Shown: positions 53,100 to 64,000 of the stretch, piece by piece
Numbering within the stretch: position 1 is the first letter of the stretch
Layout of the letters: each line of letters starts with the position of its first letter
Source: Limanda limanda
Taxonomy: Eukaryota > Chordata > Actinopteri > Pleuronectiformes > Pleuronectidae
Assembly: GCF_963576545.1 (NCBI RefSeq)
Contig: NC_083642.1
Location: 745,849-809,848, forward strand
Length of the DNA stretch: 64,000 nt
Direction: 5' to 3'
Notes under the pieces: model-generated
The model's database searches: none
What the model was told of the DNA's origin: nothing
Seen by the model: the letters and a program-made list of their open reading frames with translations, nothing else
Translations under genes and position numbers: made by a program

Positions 53100-55119
53100 G
53101 AATAATTCATGGATCTTGATGAAAATAATCCAACATATTGTGTTGTGTGAAGTTTGGTGCAGATTGATTGAATTTAAGGGGCGGGGCCGTCCTGGGTGAT
53201 ATTCCAGTTAATGCTGGCAAAACCAAACAATTTCTAAATCCATTAATCTGCTGATTAATTAACTGATTATAACCAAATGCTCGTCGCAGTCTCCTGGAGC
53301 CGAAGCTGAGATAATGAAACATCTTTTATCAGAACAGGGCAGTAAGTCTATTATGATGTTTAAACATGAATAAGCAGCAATATTAACATCATCAGAACCA
53401 TGAACACAAGCAGTGAATTCACAATTCATGATTCACAAGTCAAGAATATTTAAAATTTCTTAAATATTGACTCGTTGGTTAATCAACTATTTGTTGCAGC
53501 GTTAATCAAAATATTCTACAGATTATATTCTCAATCAGTTTTTAGATGAATTACTATGAATGTTTTAGAATCCAGCAAAATGAATACCTGACAAATCTTT
53601 CATGCTAAAATCTGAAATATTCAGTCACTAATTCATGTATATTAATCTTTCCCCTTCCTGTGAAGTACTTACGTTTTTCCCACCTTAATTTTCAACCGGT
53701 CTCAACTCACTCGTCTCACTTCAAGTGAAACTAAATGAAAACAGAGTCAAAGATCCTAAAAGACGCAGAAACACTCTCTCATGAAATTCAACAGGAACAA
53801 AACCAAGTGTTACTGGTGACGACTGCACCCAGGAAGAAAGAAAGAAAGAAAGAAAGAGTATTTATAGAACCCAGAGAGATCACATGATGAAAAGAAGAAG
53901 AACATCAGTGACTCTGCAGCAGTTCAGCATCTCCTCCTCTGCGTTTAGAACTCAGGTTCTAGAACCAGACGAGATCTTTCTCTGGACCGAAGGGTGAAGA
54001 TTCTTCTCTCATCCAAACCCAGAGACCCAGTCAGCTCAGGGTCAAAGGTCACTGTGTGTGTTCATATCTGATGATTAATATTGTCTCCATAACTAAACAT
54101 AATCAAACAGCTGAATCTCTGTCTGTGTCCTCAGTGTAACGTCTTCATTAATAACTCATGAATACAAGAGCAGAGACGGAGGCTGTTTATAGATCTAGTT
54201 AATATAGATTGCAGCTTTACAGTATTGGTTGTAGATAAAGTACAGTACCTGTGTGTACAGAAGTCCTCTCACATATTTAAAATTAATATACACATATATA
54301 GATATATATATGTTGTTTACAGCCTTCATGTTAGTTTCAAGCACAACTCTGAAGTCAGGACACAGTTTCACAACTTGAGAAATCAAACCTTCTGAGGATC
54401 ATGTGAGCGCAACTGACAACTGGTCAAAATCTGAGGAACTTCCTCCCACGCAGACATGAGACTTCGTGTTCAAGAGACAAAAACATGTTTTATGATTCCA
54501 CCGTAACCTTTGAGACGCCTGAATATAATAAATTCATCCGTGTCCAAGTGATTCTCCGACGTTCCTGAGAGATCCGATCCAGAGCAGAGGTCACAGCGAC
54601 CAACATCATGTAACCAGTTCATCTGTGAGTTCAACTGAACACTTCCAGCTAATATGATGAAATCCTCTGAAGGCGTTGTTGAGATATGGTTTTCATAAGA
54701 GGAAGATGAACTTGTGTAAATCACTCGTTCAACAGACTGCAACACATCATGTGTCTCCAGTAGGTTTTGAATAGAGGAAGCTACACACGTCCTCTTATGA
54801 GTTTAAAGAGAAATGTTCTCTAACGGGAAAAACTTCTTTCAGGTCACTGTGAGGTCACTGAGGGGTCACTGAGTTATCTGAGGATTTCCAGATAATGTCT
54901 CTTATCTTCACCAGAGGAAGGTCAGCAGCACTTCTAATACATGATCCATTCAAAACTATCATGAGGGGCTTTGTTGTCCTCTAGAAAAGTGTCAAACAAA
55001 TCTGGAAATGTCTTTGTCATCGTCTCCAAAAGCCTCAGTTTCTGTTAATCCAGATTAAAACTCAACTCTAGAGCTTTTAGGTGAAAATGTGACCAGCTGC
55101 CTCACCGGTCTGTATAAAT
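53100..55119. other. dnajc5 intron 1, AT-rich
   Basis: No gene is seen. It has an AAAG run at 53837-53856 and repeat-like ATTAATC motifs near 53240-53280 and 53460-53510 that may be old transposon remains. Confidence 0.4.
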
Positions 55120-55521
55120 CAGGGTTCATACACATTTTGACCAATGGATTTCCATGACTTTTCCATAACTTTAAACCAAATTTCCACGACCGAACATTTT
55201 GTGAAATCTCCTCAGCTGCTAACATCTTCACTGTGCTGCGTTCAGGGCAACTCGGATATTCCGACCTCCTGCCACATAGTGAACATGCAATAGTTTTTAT
55301 CGATTAAAAAAAATGTCATTTACGAAATTCTTAATGATCAATTAATCGATCGTCTATTAATTATGCCCATCCCTAAAATGAACGACATGAAATTATGAAT
55401 ACAACAAATTCCCATGACTTTTCCAAAACTTTTGGGAGATTATTTTTTCCATGACTTTTCCAGGCTTGGAAAAACACATTTTAAAATTCCAGGACTTTTC
55501 CAGGTTTTCCAGGGAACCCTG
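55120..55521. mobile_element. hAT-like non-autonomous element (MITE)
   Basis: Termini are CAGGGTTC at 55120 and GAACCCTG at 55521, an 8-bp terminal inverted repeat of hAT type. Subterminal repeats TCCATGACTTTTCC and CCAGGACTTTTCC occur in both halves in opposed arrangement. No transposase is present. I could not see a clean 8-bp target duplication (flanks GTATAAAT and ATGAATGG). It lies in dnajc5 intron 1. Confidence 0.7.
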
Positions 55522-55976
55522 ATGAATGGACCAAACATGGAGTGAGAAACGTGTTGTTCCATCTTAAAGACGACTTCGATCCAGTGACGCTGCCAGACTG
55601 AGCTCTGTGTCCCAGGGGGAGCGGGTCGGGGGGGACAGATGTCGGGGGGGACAGACGCCGGGGGGGACACACGTCGGGGGGGACAGACGCCGGCGCTGTC
55701 GTGTCCTCACTCGTGTGATCCTGGAAGGCCGGGACGCTTTCTGAAAGTCACACACTGAGGGAGAGTTTGGTTCAGTGTCAACAACAACAGCCTGCTACAC
55801 AACAACCTGCAGCGTCTCTGTGTCAGGGGGCTACACAACACTGAGACAATAACACAACAACACAACAACACAACACCACTCTGCTCTCATTCATTCTGAG
55901 CTGTTCCTTTTCCTCATTGCTGCTCAGCAGGGGAGACACGGATCATTAGTCAGCATTGTTGCACCACCAGCTGCTG

Positions 55977-56053
55977 CCTGTGCACACACACACACAGACA
56001 CACACAGACACACACACACACACAGACACACACACACACACAGACACACACCT
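55977..56053. repeat. CACACAGA simple repeat
   Basis: A (CA)n tract interrupted by CAGA, about 75 bp, dnajc5 intron 1. Confidence 0.9.
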
Positions 56054-56185
56054 TGTGCCAGGAGGAAAGTATACATACGCCTGTGTATCCATTTGTGTAT
56101 TATTTATTATTGTGTTTAATGAGCAATAGGCTTTTTTCAAAACAACATCAGGTTGCAAGATTATCAAAAGATTATTAAATGACCT

Positions 56186-57480
56186 GCTCTCTCTCTCTTT
56201 TTCCTCTTCATCACTTCTCCTCCCTCACTCCTGTCATCACCCTTTCCTTTCCTCTCTCTCTTCTTCCTCTTCATCACTTCTCCTCCCTCACTCCTGTCAT
56301 CACCCTTTCCTCTCCTCTCTCTCTTCTTCCTCTTCTTCCTCTTCATCACTTCTCCTCCCTCACTCCTGTCATCACCCTTTCCTTTCCTCTCTCTCTTCTT
56401 CCTCTTCATCACTTCTCCTCCCTCACTCCTGTCATCACCCTTTCCTCTCCTCTCTCTCTTCTTCCTCTTCATCACTTCTCCTCCCTCACTCCTGTCATCA
56501 CCCTTTCCTTTCCTCTCTCTCTTCTTCCTCTTCATCACTTCTCCTCCCTCACTCCTGTCATCACCCTTTCCTCTCCTCTCTCTCTTCTTCCTCTTCTTCC
56601 TCTTCATCACTTCTCCTCCCTCACTCCTGTCATCACCCTTTCCTTTCCTCTCTCTCTTCTTCCTCTTCATCACTTCTCCTCCCTCACTCCTGTCATCACC
56701 CTTTCCTCTCCTCTCTCTCTTCTTCCTCTTCATCACTTCTCCTCCCTCACTCCTGTCATCACCCTTTCCTTTCCTCTCTCTCTTCTTCCTCTTCATCACT
56801 TCTCCTCCCTCACTCCTGTCATCACCCTTTCCTCTCCTCTCTCTCTTCTTCCTCTTCTTCCTCTTCATCACTTCTCCTCCCTCACTCCTGTCATCACCCT
56901 TTCCTTTCCTCTCTCTCTTCTTCCTCTTCATCACTTCTCCTCCCTCACTCCTGTCATCACACTTTCCTCTTCTCTCTCTCTTCTTCCTCTTCATCACTTC
57001 TCCTCCCTCACTCCTGACATCACCCTTTCCTCTTCTCTCTCTCGTCTTCACTTCTCCTCCCTCACTCCTGACATCACCCTTTCCTCTTCTCTCTCTCTTC
57101 TTCCTCTTCATCACTTCTCCTCCCTCACTCCTGACATCACACTTTCCTCTCCTCTCTCTCTTCTTCCTCTTCATCACTTCTCCTCCCTCACTCCTGTCAT
57201 CACACTTTCCTCTCCTCTCTCTCTTCTTCCTCTTCATCACTTCTCCTCCCTTACTCCTGTCATCACACTTTCCTCTCCTCTCTCTCTTCTTCCTCTTCAT
57301 CACTTCTCCTCCCTCACTCCTGACATCACCCTTTCCTCTCCTCTCTCTCTCTTCTTCCTCTTCATCACTTCTCCTCCCTCACTCCTGACATCACACTTTC
57401 CTCTCCTCTCTCTCTTCTTCCACCTCCATCACTTCTCCTCCCTCACTCCTGTCATCACCCTTTCCTCTCCTCTCTCTCTT
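56186..57480. repeat. 63-bp CT-rich minisatellite, about 20 copies
   Basis: The unit contains CTTCATCACTTCTCCTCCC, TCACTCCTGTCATCACCC and TTTCCTCTCCTCTCTCTC, with a 9-bp CTTCTTCCT insertion in some units. The insertion recurs exactly 261 bp apart (56321, 56582, 56843), so units of 63+72+63+63 form a higher-order repeat. Pyrimidine-rich plus strand, dnajc5 intron 1. Both the 487-residue plus frame and the 379-residue minus frame are artefacts of a stop-free unit. Confidence 0.96.
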
Positions 57481-57639
57481 TCCTCATTAACGTGTCACAC
57501 CGTCGCCTTTTACACATTTTCTTTTCTATATTTTCCTCTTCACCTTTTTAACATCTTCTCCTCAAACGTTTCCTTTGACTTCTTCCTCCTCATTTCACCA
57601 TTTAAATTGCAATCATATTATAGGACGATCGTTTCCTCT

Positions 57640-58080
57640 TGAATAAGATCATTTCCTGGGATAAATACATTACAAATACAGCCTTACAGCCTATTTTTGC
57701 CAATAAATCTGTGGAATATAGAGGACAGACTTAGGGGATCACGTTCCTGTAATATACACTAATATTAAGGCAGAGTAAATACAGCACTTTACACAAACAC
57801 ACAATCATAATCTCTCCAGCTCTTTCCATGCAGCTCAGATTTGAGCTGCTTATGAACACAATTATTATTAATATTAAAGAGCTGGAAACATGTTGAGATT
57901 TCAACGCAGAGCTGAATAACAAACATTTCTTGGTTTCAGCTTTTAAAAAGTGTGAATTTATCACATTGCATTGTTTTATATCATTGCATTTGATGTGTGA
58001 AAGACCTTTGCATTGATATTTTCACTAGTTTAATGAGCTAAATCAGGGGTTGGGATAAGGGGCAAGCTATACAAATGTAA
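57640..58080. other. dnajc5 intron 1, AT-rich unique sequence
   Basis: Nothing gene-like was recognised. Confidence 0.4.
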
Positions 58081-58086
58081 ATCTAA

Positions 58087-58255
58087 TGGAGGAGGAGATG
58101 GAGGAGTTGGCAGAGATGGAGGAGGAGGAGGAGATGGAGGAGGAGGAGGAGGAGGAGGAGATGGAGGAGATGGCAGAGATGGAGGAGGAGGAGATGGAGG
58201 AGGAGGAGGAGATGGAGGAGGAGATGGAGGAGGAGATGGAGGAGGAGATGGCGGC
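58087..58255. repeat. GGA-rich (ATGGAGGAGGAG) repeat
   Basis: Imperfect ATGGAGGAGGAG repeats give a Met/Glu frame of 68 codons. No splice or homology support for coding was seen. Confidence 0.9.
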
Positions 58256-58319
58256 TGCTGGGTTCAGTGTCAGCAGCAGTGACTCAAGGTGAAAGCAAAA
58301 CTGTGAGTCAAGTGACCTT

Positions 58320-60040
58320 TGACCTACTTCTTATACCGTGTGGTGGTCAGCTGAGCAAAGTAAAATAAATATGATGACTTAAGCTGCTTCTTCAAATAAT
58401 GCAGAGACTAAATTAAGCTAACGAGGGGCCATGATTTAGGGCAAAGGTTACTGACTATATATATATACAAATTAGACACACAGACACACACACACACACA
58501 CACACAGACACACACTTTCTCTCTCTCTATCTCTCTCGGCACAGACAAGCACAAAGGTCAATCCAATTCATTAGCTACTGTCTGTGATGCACTAACGTTC
58601 TCAATGGACTTCCACTAGCACACACATGCTAACGCTAACGCTAACAGGGCAGCGGAGGTCACCACAGTAATGACCTGAAGTCTGCTGAGGTCCAAACAGG
58701 AAACAGGAAGTGGGACAGCTGCACGTGACCGAGTTTCAACATTTACACCGTCACGCCCACAGGACATGTGACCAGTCTCATGACCGAGGGAGGGGGGGGG
58801 GGTGAGCTGTGGTTTGTCTGGTTATGATTAATATACATGTGGGTGAGGAACCAACTGGTTTATTTACACGTTTTGTTGAACAAATATTCAATAAACCAAC
58901 TTGGGATTTAAAAACAATCATATTAGGAGAATACTTGCTGCATTTTGTTGTGGCACATCTACAATATGTTTGGCTTTCATCACACAATAGAAGATATTGG
59001 ATGTTGCCTTGATCTATTTATTATTACAAGGATGTTTCACACGTTTTTGACAAAACAATCAATCAGAGAAATTACTAACTGATGGAGCTGGTACCAAGTG
59101 CAGTCGGCCTTCAGACCTGTGATCTGCATCCAGCTCCCTGGAGAAGAACTCTCCTCAGAAGAATAAAAACACCTGAACACAACAACAGGTTCAGTCCGTC
59201 TGACGTGTTTAAAACTCAGGTCCTGCATTCGTCAGCGACTGCTTTGATTCTAATGTCGGAGCCTGAATATGAACCCTGTCATGACAGAATCTAAACATCA
59301 GAACCAAATACCAGAGTCCCAGTAGGAATCCCAGCTGAGGGGTAAGTTTAGGTTTTAGGCGTCACAGCAGAGACACGGACAGGAAACGGTTTCACAGGCT
59401 CCACAATAAAGCTCCAGCAGCTCAGACTGAAGAGAACAGGTGAGATAAATTACACTGGTTTCAAAATATGTTTCTTAGGGTATGTAGTAGTAATATTTGT
59501 TTCCTGCTTCTCAAATATGAGTTTGATAACATCTGCTGGCTCTGTTTCCTGCCTTGTGGATGTGAAGAGTCTCTAAGCTCAGTTAAATGCACCATATCAA
59601 TAAAATGCATTAGTATAGATTAAGTAATTGATCCAGTCTTCAGATAGATAATAATATCCTTCAGATATATTGTTATTGAAAGTAAGCTTGAGAACTCTCA
59701 GTGTAACTGCTGCAGAGATGATCTCCCTCTCTGACCCACGACTGTCATCTACATGTGACCTGATTTGAAGTGACTGGTTTTTAAATGAGTCACTGATGAC
59801 CGCTCGTACCAGAGCTCGCACTGATGACATCACTTCCCATCACCCAGTTCACGCAACCCGGACACACACCAGCTGACTCACACAACTATAGGATTTGGTC
59901 TGATGTGTCTTTAGAGACTAAACCGCAGAATGAAACTCATGTGATTGTTGTGTTAATGTAACGAGCTGGAGACACTGTCACATGTTATAGATGAAACCTG
60001 AAGCCTGTGGGTTCCCTGAGGCTGAAGAACTGTCCTCTGA
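58320..60040. other. dnajc5 intron 1, mixed sequence
   Basis: A CA run at 58480-58515, CT run at about 58518-58540, GCTAAC repeats near 58629 and a poly-G at 58793-58802. No gene was recognised. Confidence 0.4.
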
Positions 60041-60047
60041 GTGTCTG

Positions 60048-60102
60048 GAGACCACCTGGAGACCACCTGGAGACCACCTGGAGACCACCTGGAGACCACC
60101 TG
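60048..60102. repeat. 11-bp repeat CTGGAGACCAC, five copies
   Basis: Perfect tandem of CTGGAGACCAC in dnajc5 intron 1. Confidence 0.95.
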
Positions 60103-60681
60103 TCCCTGATCCCATCTGGACACAGACTGGGGGACAAGGTCCTCAAGTCACTGGAGGAGGTGAAGGCTCCAGGTTGTGTAGTGTGATCACATGAATCCAA
60201 AGGTAAACACAGCAGGTTGTGTCATGGAAGTGGATTCACACACACACACCACGTCTGAAGAATGAGTCACCAGCTGTTTCACTTGTGTTTGATTTGGCTC
60301 CAGTGTGTTGTTGAACTTTCATTTTTCTGTGAACTATCGTATTCATAATGCTCATCACATGTAAGAGGTGGTCCTCACAGAGCCAGTTGACCAGATCCCA
60401 GTCCACAGACACACACACGCGCAGACACACACAGCAGCTCCTCCACATCCAGTCCACACACACCAGTAAAGAGACCTGACCCATTAAGAGCAACACAATG
60501 GGAATGATTCAGTTTCAGTTCCCTGCTGAGATTCTGCTCGTCCGCTGGGACCGAAAACAAGACAACAAGGAAATCTTGGTCCCTCGCTGGGATCCAGACT
60601 CGATCCAGACTCGATCCAGAGTCATGTCCTGGTGTCTCCTCACTTCACAACAACACAATAATCCACAGGAGGATCGGTTCT

Positions 60682-61026
60682 GAACCCTGATCCCTGCAGG
60701 AGGACCGGGTCTGGATCAGGTCTGGACCCTGATCCCTGCAGGAGGACCAGGTCTGGATCAGGTCTAGACCCTGATCCCTGCAGGAGGACCGGGTCTGGAC
60801 CAGGTCTGGACCCTGATCCCTGCAGGAGGACCGGGTCTGGATCAGGTCTGGAGCCTGATCCCTGCAGGAGGACCGGGTCTGGACCCTGATCCCTGCAGGA
60901 GGACCGGGTCTGGATCAGGTCTGGACCCTGATCCCTGCAGGAGGACCGGGTCTGGATCAGGTCTGGACCCTGATCCCTGCAGGAGGACCGGGTCTGGATC
61001 AGGTCTGGACCCTGATCCCTGCAGGA
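60682..61026. repeat. 42-bp minisatellite, about eight copies
   Basis: The unit contains CCCTGATCCCTGCAGGAGG, then ACCGGGTCTGGATCAGG and TCTGGA. One copy is shortened to about 28 bp. It lies about 350 bp from the inferred dnajc5 first exon. Confidence 0.95.
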
Positions 61027-61082
61027 CTCCGTGGGTCGTGACGGAACGGGAACATACCGGTTGGCTCGGGAATCAAAGCGGA

Positions 61083-61225
61083 TAATCTCTCACACACACA
61101 CTACACACCACAAACACACACCACACACGCACTACAAACACACTGTCACGCACAAACACACACTCAGACTCACTCTCACGCAGACACACACTAACACACT
61201 AACACACTTTCACACTAACACACTA
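61083..61225. repeat. CA-rich degenerate microsatellite
   Basis: CACACA interspersed with ACACTC and ACAAAC motifs in dnajc5 intron 1. Confidence 0.8.
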
Positions 61226-61299
61226 GCTGTCACGCACGGAGCGGGCGCCCGCTCTGAACACGGCAGCTAGCACTTAGCACTTAGCATGCTAACTAATCC

Positions 61300-61960
61300 A
61301 AGGGCAGTAAAGCTGGGAGCTGTTAGCTGCTAGCATGTCGAGCTAACGGTGCTCGCTGCTCACCTTCCCGCTCCGGCTCCTCTTCTTCTTCTCTGGTTCT
61401 CAGCGGGGCGTCACGCCTCTCGCACCCGGTCGCGCTGCTCGTTCCGCCGGTAGAAGAGTCCGGTCCACCGGGAGAAGAGTCCGGTCCACCGGGAGAGGAT
61501 CACGGAGGAAGCGGCCGCACCGGGAGGAACCAGCTGTCAGTCACGGCTCAGCGCTGCGTGAAGCCCCGCCCCCTAGGCTGCTGCGTGCGCGCGCCCGCGA
61601 CCGGAAGCTCGTGACGAGGAGCGGCGCGCAGAAGAAGAAGCAGAAGAGGAAGAAGAAGAAGAAGAAGCAGCAGCAGCAGAAGCAGCAGAAGAAGAAAAGA
61701 AGCTAACGAACCACCTCGAGGTTTGTGAAGCTCCTGATTGAAACTTCTCAGACCTTCTGATGTTTGATCCTCACGTCGAGCGGCTCTGCGGGGTTCGAGC
61801 CTTTGACGCGACACGTCACCAGACCCTGGCCTCGGGTTAGCCTCGTCACGGGCTAACGTTAGCATTGACTCAGGCTAACGAGCTAGCGGCTACTTCCGTT
61901 AGCTTCGGTGTAAATCGCGTCCCGGCCCCAAACAGCTGCTTAGTGTTTTAAACTTGTAAA
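61300..61960. promoter_or_regulatory. CpG-rich bidirectional promoter of dnajc5 (minus) and adrm1 (plus)
   Basis: A CpG- and GC-dense block lies between the dnajc5 donor at 61373 and the adrm1 coding start. It contains repeated TCCGGTCCACCGGGAGA (61460-61497), GCGCGCGCCCGC near 61588 and a GAAGAA/GCAGCA run at 61628-61695. No TATA box was seen. The first exon of adrm1 should lie in about 61.6-61.75 kb, but I cannot fix its donor. Confidence 0.6.
61374..61560 (-). other. dnajc5: dnajc5 non-coding exon 1 (5'UTR)
   Basis: The minus strand reads GAGCGGGAAG then GTGAGCAGCG, a strong donor at 61374/61373, at the edge of a CpG-dense block. It is the only good donor of this kind upstream of the acceptor at 50949. 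The 5' limit is approximate. Confidence 0.6.
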
Positions 61961-62159
61961 CGATGTTTCAGAGACTTTCATTAATCTCACTTCCGGTGTC
62001 GGCTCCAGATCAAACAGACCCAGGACCAGTGAGACCGAGCAGCTTCAACACGGAACAAGTGGATTCAAGTGTTATATTTACATATTTAAAAAGCAGATTA
62101 ACTTGTTACTATGGGCTGAATCAGTGTAATCACTTAAATTACATAAACAAGACATAAAG

Positions 62160-62770
62160 TTTCCTTTGATCTATGACGTCTGACACTGCAGGAGTGGAGT
62201 TTTTTGTTGACGGCTCAACATCAAAGGATTCATGGTCCATTTATGTCCGAGATACAGAACCTAATGTTTTAATGGTGTGTAGTCACACTTTGACACCACG
62301 CCACGACCACACCCTGTGAGGAAATATCGATCTTTGAATAGGTTTGTATCTCCATCTTGTTGTGATGACACTCATCTCTATTTGAAGTTGAATTATGTAA
62401 GCCCTGATACAAGTACCTCAAAGTAAAAATGTGGAATATGGCCAGTAAATGCAAAATAGCAGGCTGCCTGTTTTTCCAATTGCACCTAAAGACTTTTTTG
62501 TTTGTCTGGTCATGATTCACCTATGTATTGATTTTTGTGAAGATCGGTCAATGTGAACACATTCCGGGGGTCTTGCCCATTGAAAATTCCTCCAGAATAT
62601 GTAAATTTTCACCATTTTCTAACTTTCTGCTAATTTTGGTAAGAATTTGAGCAAGTTAAAGCCTCTAAAAGCCAATTAATTTGCCTGAATAATAATAATC
62701 CTTACATTTTCAATAGGGCCTCACCTTTCAGTGCTCAGGCCGTAATTAACCTTAAATCAGATCTCTCTAA
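62160..62770. mobile_element. Dispersed teleost repeat fragment in adrm1 5' intron
   Basis: Contains an ordered set of motifs familiar from abundant fish interspersed repeats: TCCGAGATACAGAACC, CCATTGAAAATTCCTCC, TTTTCACCATTTTCTAAC, GCCAATTAATTTGCC, CTGAATAATAATAATCC, TTTCAATAGGGCCTC. It has no coding capacity. Class is not assigned. Confidence 0.5.
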
Positions 62771-63038
62771 CTTTATCAGCCAACTTCTACATGTATTTAA
62801 ATGTACACTAAATTCGTCTTTGTATGATGTTTGTGCTTAATTTTGTTTCATGTGTGAATCTGTAATTAATAATACTCATTAAACTACATTCAGATGTCAA
62901 CATTCAATTTTGAAGTGTTGGATTTTATAACTTAGTTTTAAACTTAAACCCCCACCCCTCATAAGCATGTGTTGTAACGTGTGTGTTTTGTGCAGTAACA
63001 TGTCTTCTGTTTGTGTTTGTGTGTCTGCAGATCTGAAG

Positions 63039-63714
63039 ATGTCTTCAGGCGCTCTCTTCCCCAGCCTGGCCAGCGGCACCAGAGGAAGCTCCAGCAAGTA
63101 TCTGGTGGAGTTCCGAGCCGGGAAAATGACCCTGAAGGGAAACGTGGTGACGCCGGACAAACGCAAGGGCACGGTGTACGTCCAGCAGTCGGACGACTCG
63201 CTGATCCACTTCTGCTGGAAGGACCGGACCAACGCCAACCTGGACGATGTGAGACACGTTAAACCACTTCCATGTACATTTATATCTGTCTTTTGTCCAC
63301 TTGAAACTTTCAGGAAATTCCCACCACAGCTTGATATTTAGAAATTATGGTTTCAGATTCACAACACTTTGGTCAGATGACTGTTCTTTAGACATTCCAC
63401 AAATACCACAAATAACAAGGGCAGGGCGAACCCCAAATTGTCCCTTTGCTTGTTTCTCCTCATTCTTTCTATTCGCACATGAAATATCTTTATTTTACAG
63501 CTACAGTTCTTTTTTGCATCAGCCCAGCTTCACCTGAAGTCCTCCCCTGTCTCACGAGTGTCTCATGTTGTCTCTCATGTTGTCTCTCCTGTCCCAGGAC
63601 CTGATCATCTTCCCTGATGACTGTGAGTTTAAGCGAGTGAGCCAGTGCACCACGGGACGCGTCTATGTGCTGAAGTTTAAAGCCGGATCCAAGAGGCTGT
63701 TCTTCTGGATGCAG
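63039..63714 (+). CDS. adrm1: ADRM1 (Rpn13 proteasomal ubiquitin receptor), N-terminal part, 3' end beyond window
   Basis: Ubiquitin receptor of the 26S proteasome 19S particle; also binds and activates UCHL5. Coding exons seen are 63039-63248 and 63598-63714 (junctions GAT|GTGAGA, CCCAG|GAC, CAG|GTGAGA), both in phase, giving the first 109 codons. The protein starts [20 protein letters not shown]. The Pru domain includes [54 protein letters not shown] and [17 protein letters not shown], nearly identical to vertebrate ADRM1. The acceptor TGTGTCTGCAG at 63030 puts 8 nt of 5'UTR before the ATG, so a non-coding exon lies upstream in the CpG block. The linker and C-terminal DEUBAD domain fall outside the window. 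Confidence 0.96.
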
Positions 63715-64000
63715 GTGAGAGGAAGAGGCTCCTCCTCCTCATCAGACTGGAGAACAGCTGTTTCTGTTGGTCTCCAGCAGCTGAAGGTTCACTAGTGGAC
63801 AAATGAATCCAGAGGGAATGGGAGTGATGAGTGAGGCAGACAGAGGTTATTACACCGTGATGACAGCGTGACTGTAAACAGAGGATTCAATATTTATTTT
63901 GTCCTTTATGTGATGTTTGTGTTTCTCAGCAGATGGTTGGACAAGTACAGACGTGTCATTAATAATCAGTTCCACCTGATTTAACATTTCATTTTCACAC
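63715..64000 (+). other. adrm1 intron, right edge of window
   Basis: Intron sequence after the second coding exon; the next exon (expected to begin with the residues after FFWMQ) is not reached. Confidence 0.7.

Noticed and set aside
56164..57642. Opposed ORFs of 379 and 487 codons
   Set aside because: Stop-free 63-bp repeat on both strands; no start context, domain or splice support.
58086..58292. Glu/Met-rich 68-codon ORF as an acidic protein exon
   Set aside because: A GGA-repeat translation with no acceptor or donor pattern in a conserved context.

Overview
The window is nuclear DNA of a ray-finned fish, most likely a percomorph teleost. It holds intron-split vertebrate genes with GT-AG junctions, a very large load of micro- and minisatellites, and remnants of teleost-type transposons. 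No bacterial, phage, plasmid or CRISPR feature is present. The gene content (PPDPF, TPD52L2, DNAJC5, ADRM1) corresponds to genes on human 20q13.33.

Layout. Five genes lie head to tail on the minus strand. (1) ppdpf: coding exons 1018-3778, non-coding first exon and TATA box near 4.84-5.03 kb. (2) tpd52l2: seven coding exons over 9298-26206, about 3 kb of 3'UTR down to a poly(A) signal at 6301, CpG-rich start at 26.2-26.5 kb. (3) An unassigned 175-codon coiled-coil ORF at 27876-28403. (4) A MuRF-type TRIM gene, probably trim101: ten coding exons over 30242-38994, with a non-coding first exon near 44.7-45.0 kb. (5) dnajc5: coding exons 48488-50878, 5' non-coding exon at about 61.4 kb. On the plus strand adrm1 starts from the same GC-rich 61.3-61.9 kb interval and runs off the right edge after two coding exons. 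I joined every exon by hand from acceptor/donor sites, phase and family similarity.

The rest is mostly introns and UTRs. By my rough tally a quarter of the window is tandem repeat. The main arrays are CAGA (11.07-11.69 kb), a 26-mer (12.1-12.9), a 12-mer (13.3-13.7), a 78-mer (21.3-21.6), a ~50-mer (21.7-22.1), a 16-mer (24.66-26.11), (CT)n (29.3-29.5), a 15-mer (33.8-36.2), CA/CACTCA (38.4-38.8), a 25-mer of more than 5.3 kb (39.0-44.4), a 63-mer (56.2-57.5) and a 42-mer (60.7-61.0). Several show higher-order duplication. Long ORFs running through these arrays are repeat artefacts, not genes.

The most notable observations concern the TRIM gene. Its splice junctions lie beside or inside arrays: the exon 1 donor is the edge of a (GT)n tract, a 15-mer array abuts the exon 2 acceptor, and a ~214-copy 25-mer abuts the exon 1 acceptor. 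Read on the transcript strand, each 25-mer unit is itself a branchpoint, pyrimidine tract and ACAG module. The gene also appears to end in an exon encoding a single hydrophobic helix, which would make the protein tail-anchored. Other points are a near-identical 170-bp inverted repeat in tpd52l2 intron 1, several non-autonomous DNA transposons, and the heptad-repeat ORF. I did not find a convincing new multi-gene system.

Functional links: the genes are neighbours by synteny, not an operon. DNAJC5 is a synaptic-vesicle co-chaperone, ADRM1 a proteasome ubiquitin receptor, TPD52L2 a vesicle-trafficking coiled-coil protein, PPDPF a small differentiation factor, and the TRIM a probable muscle-type E3 ligase.
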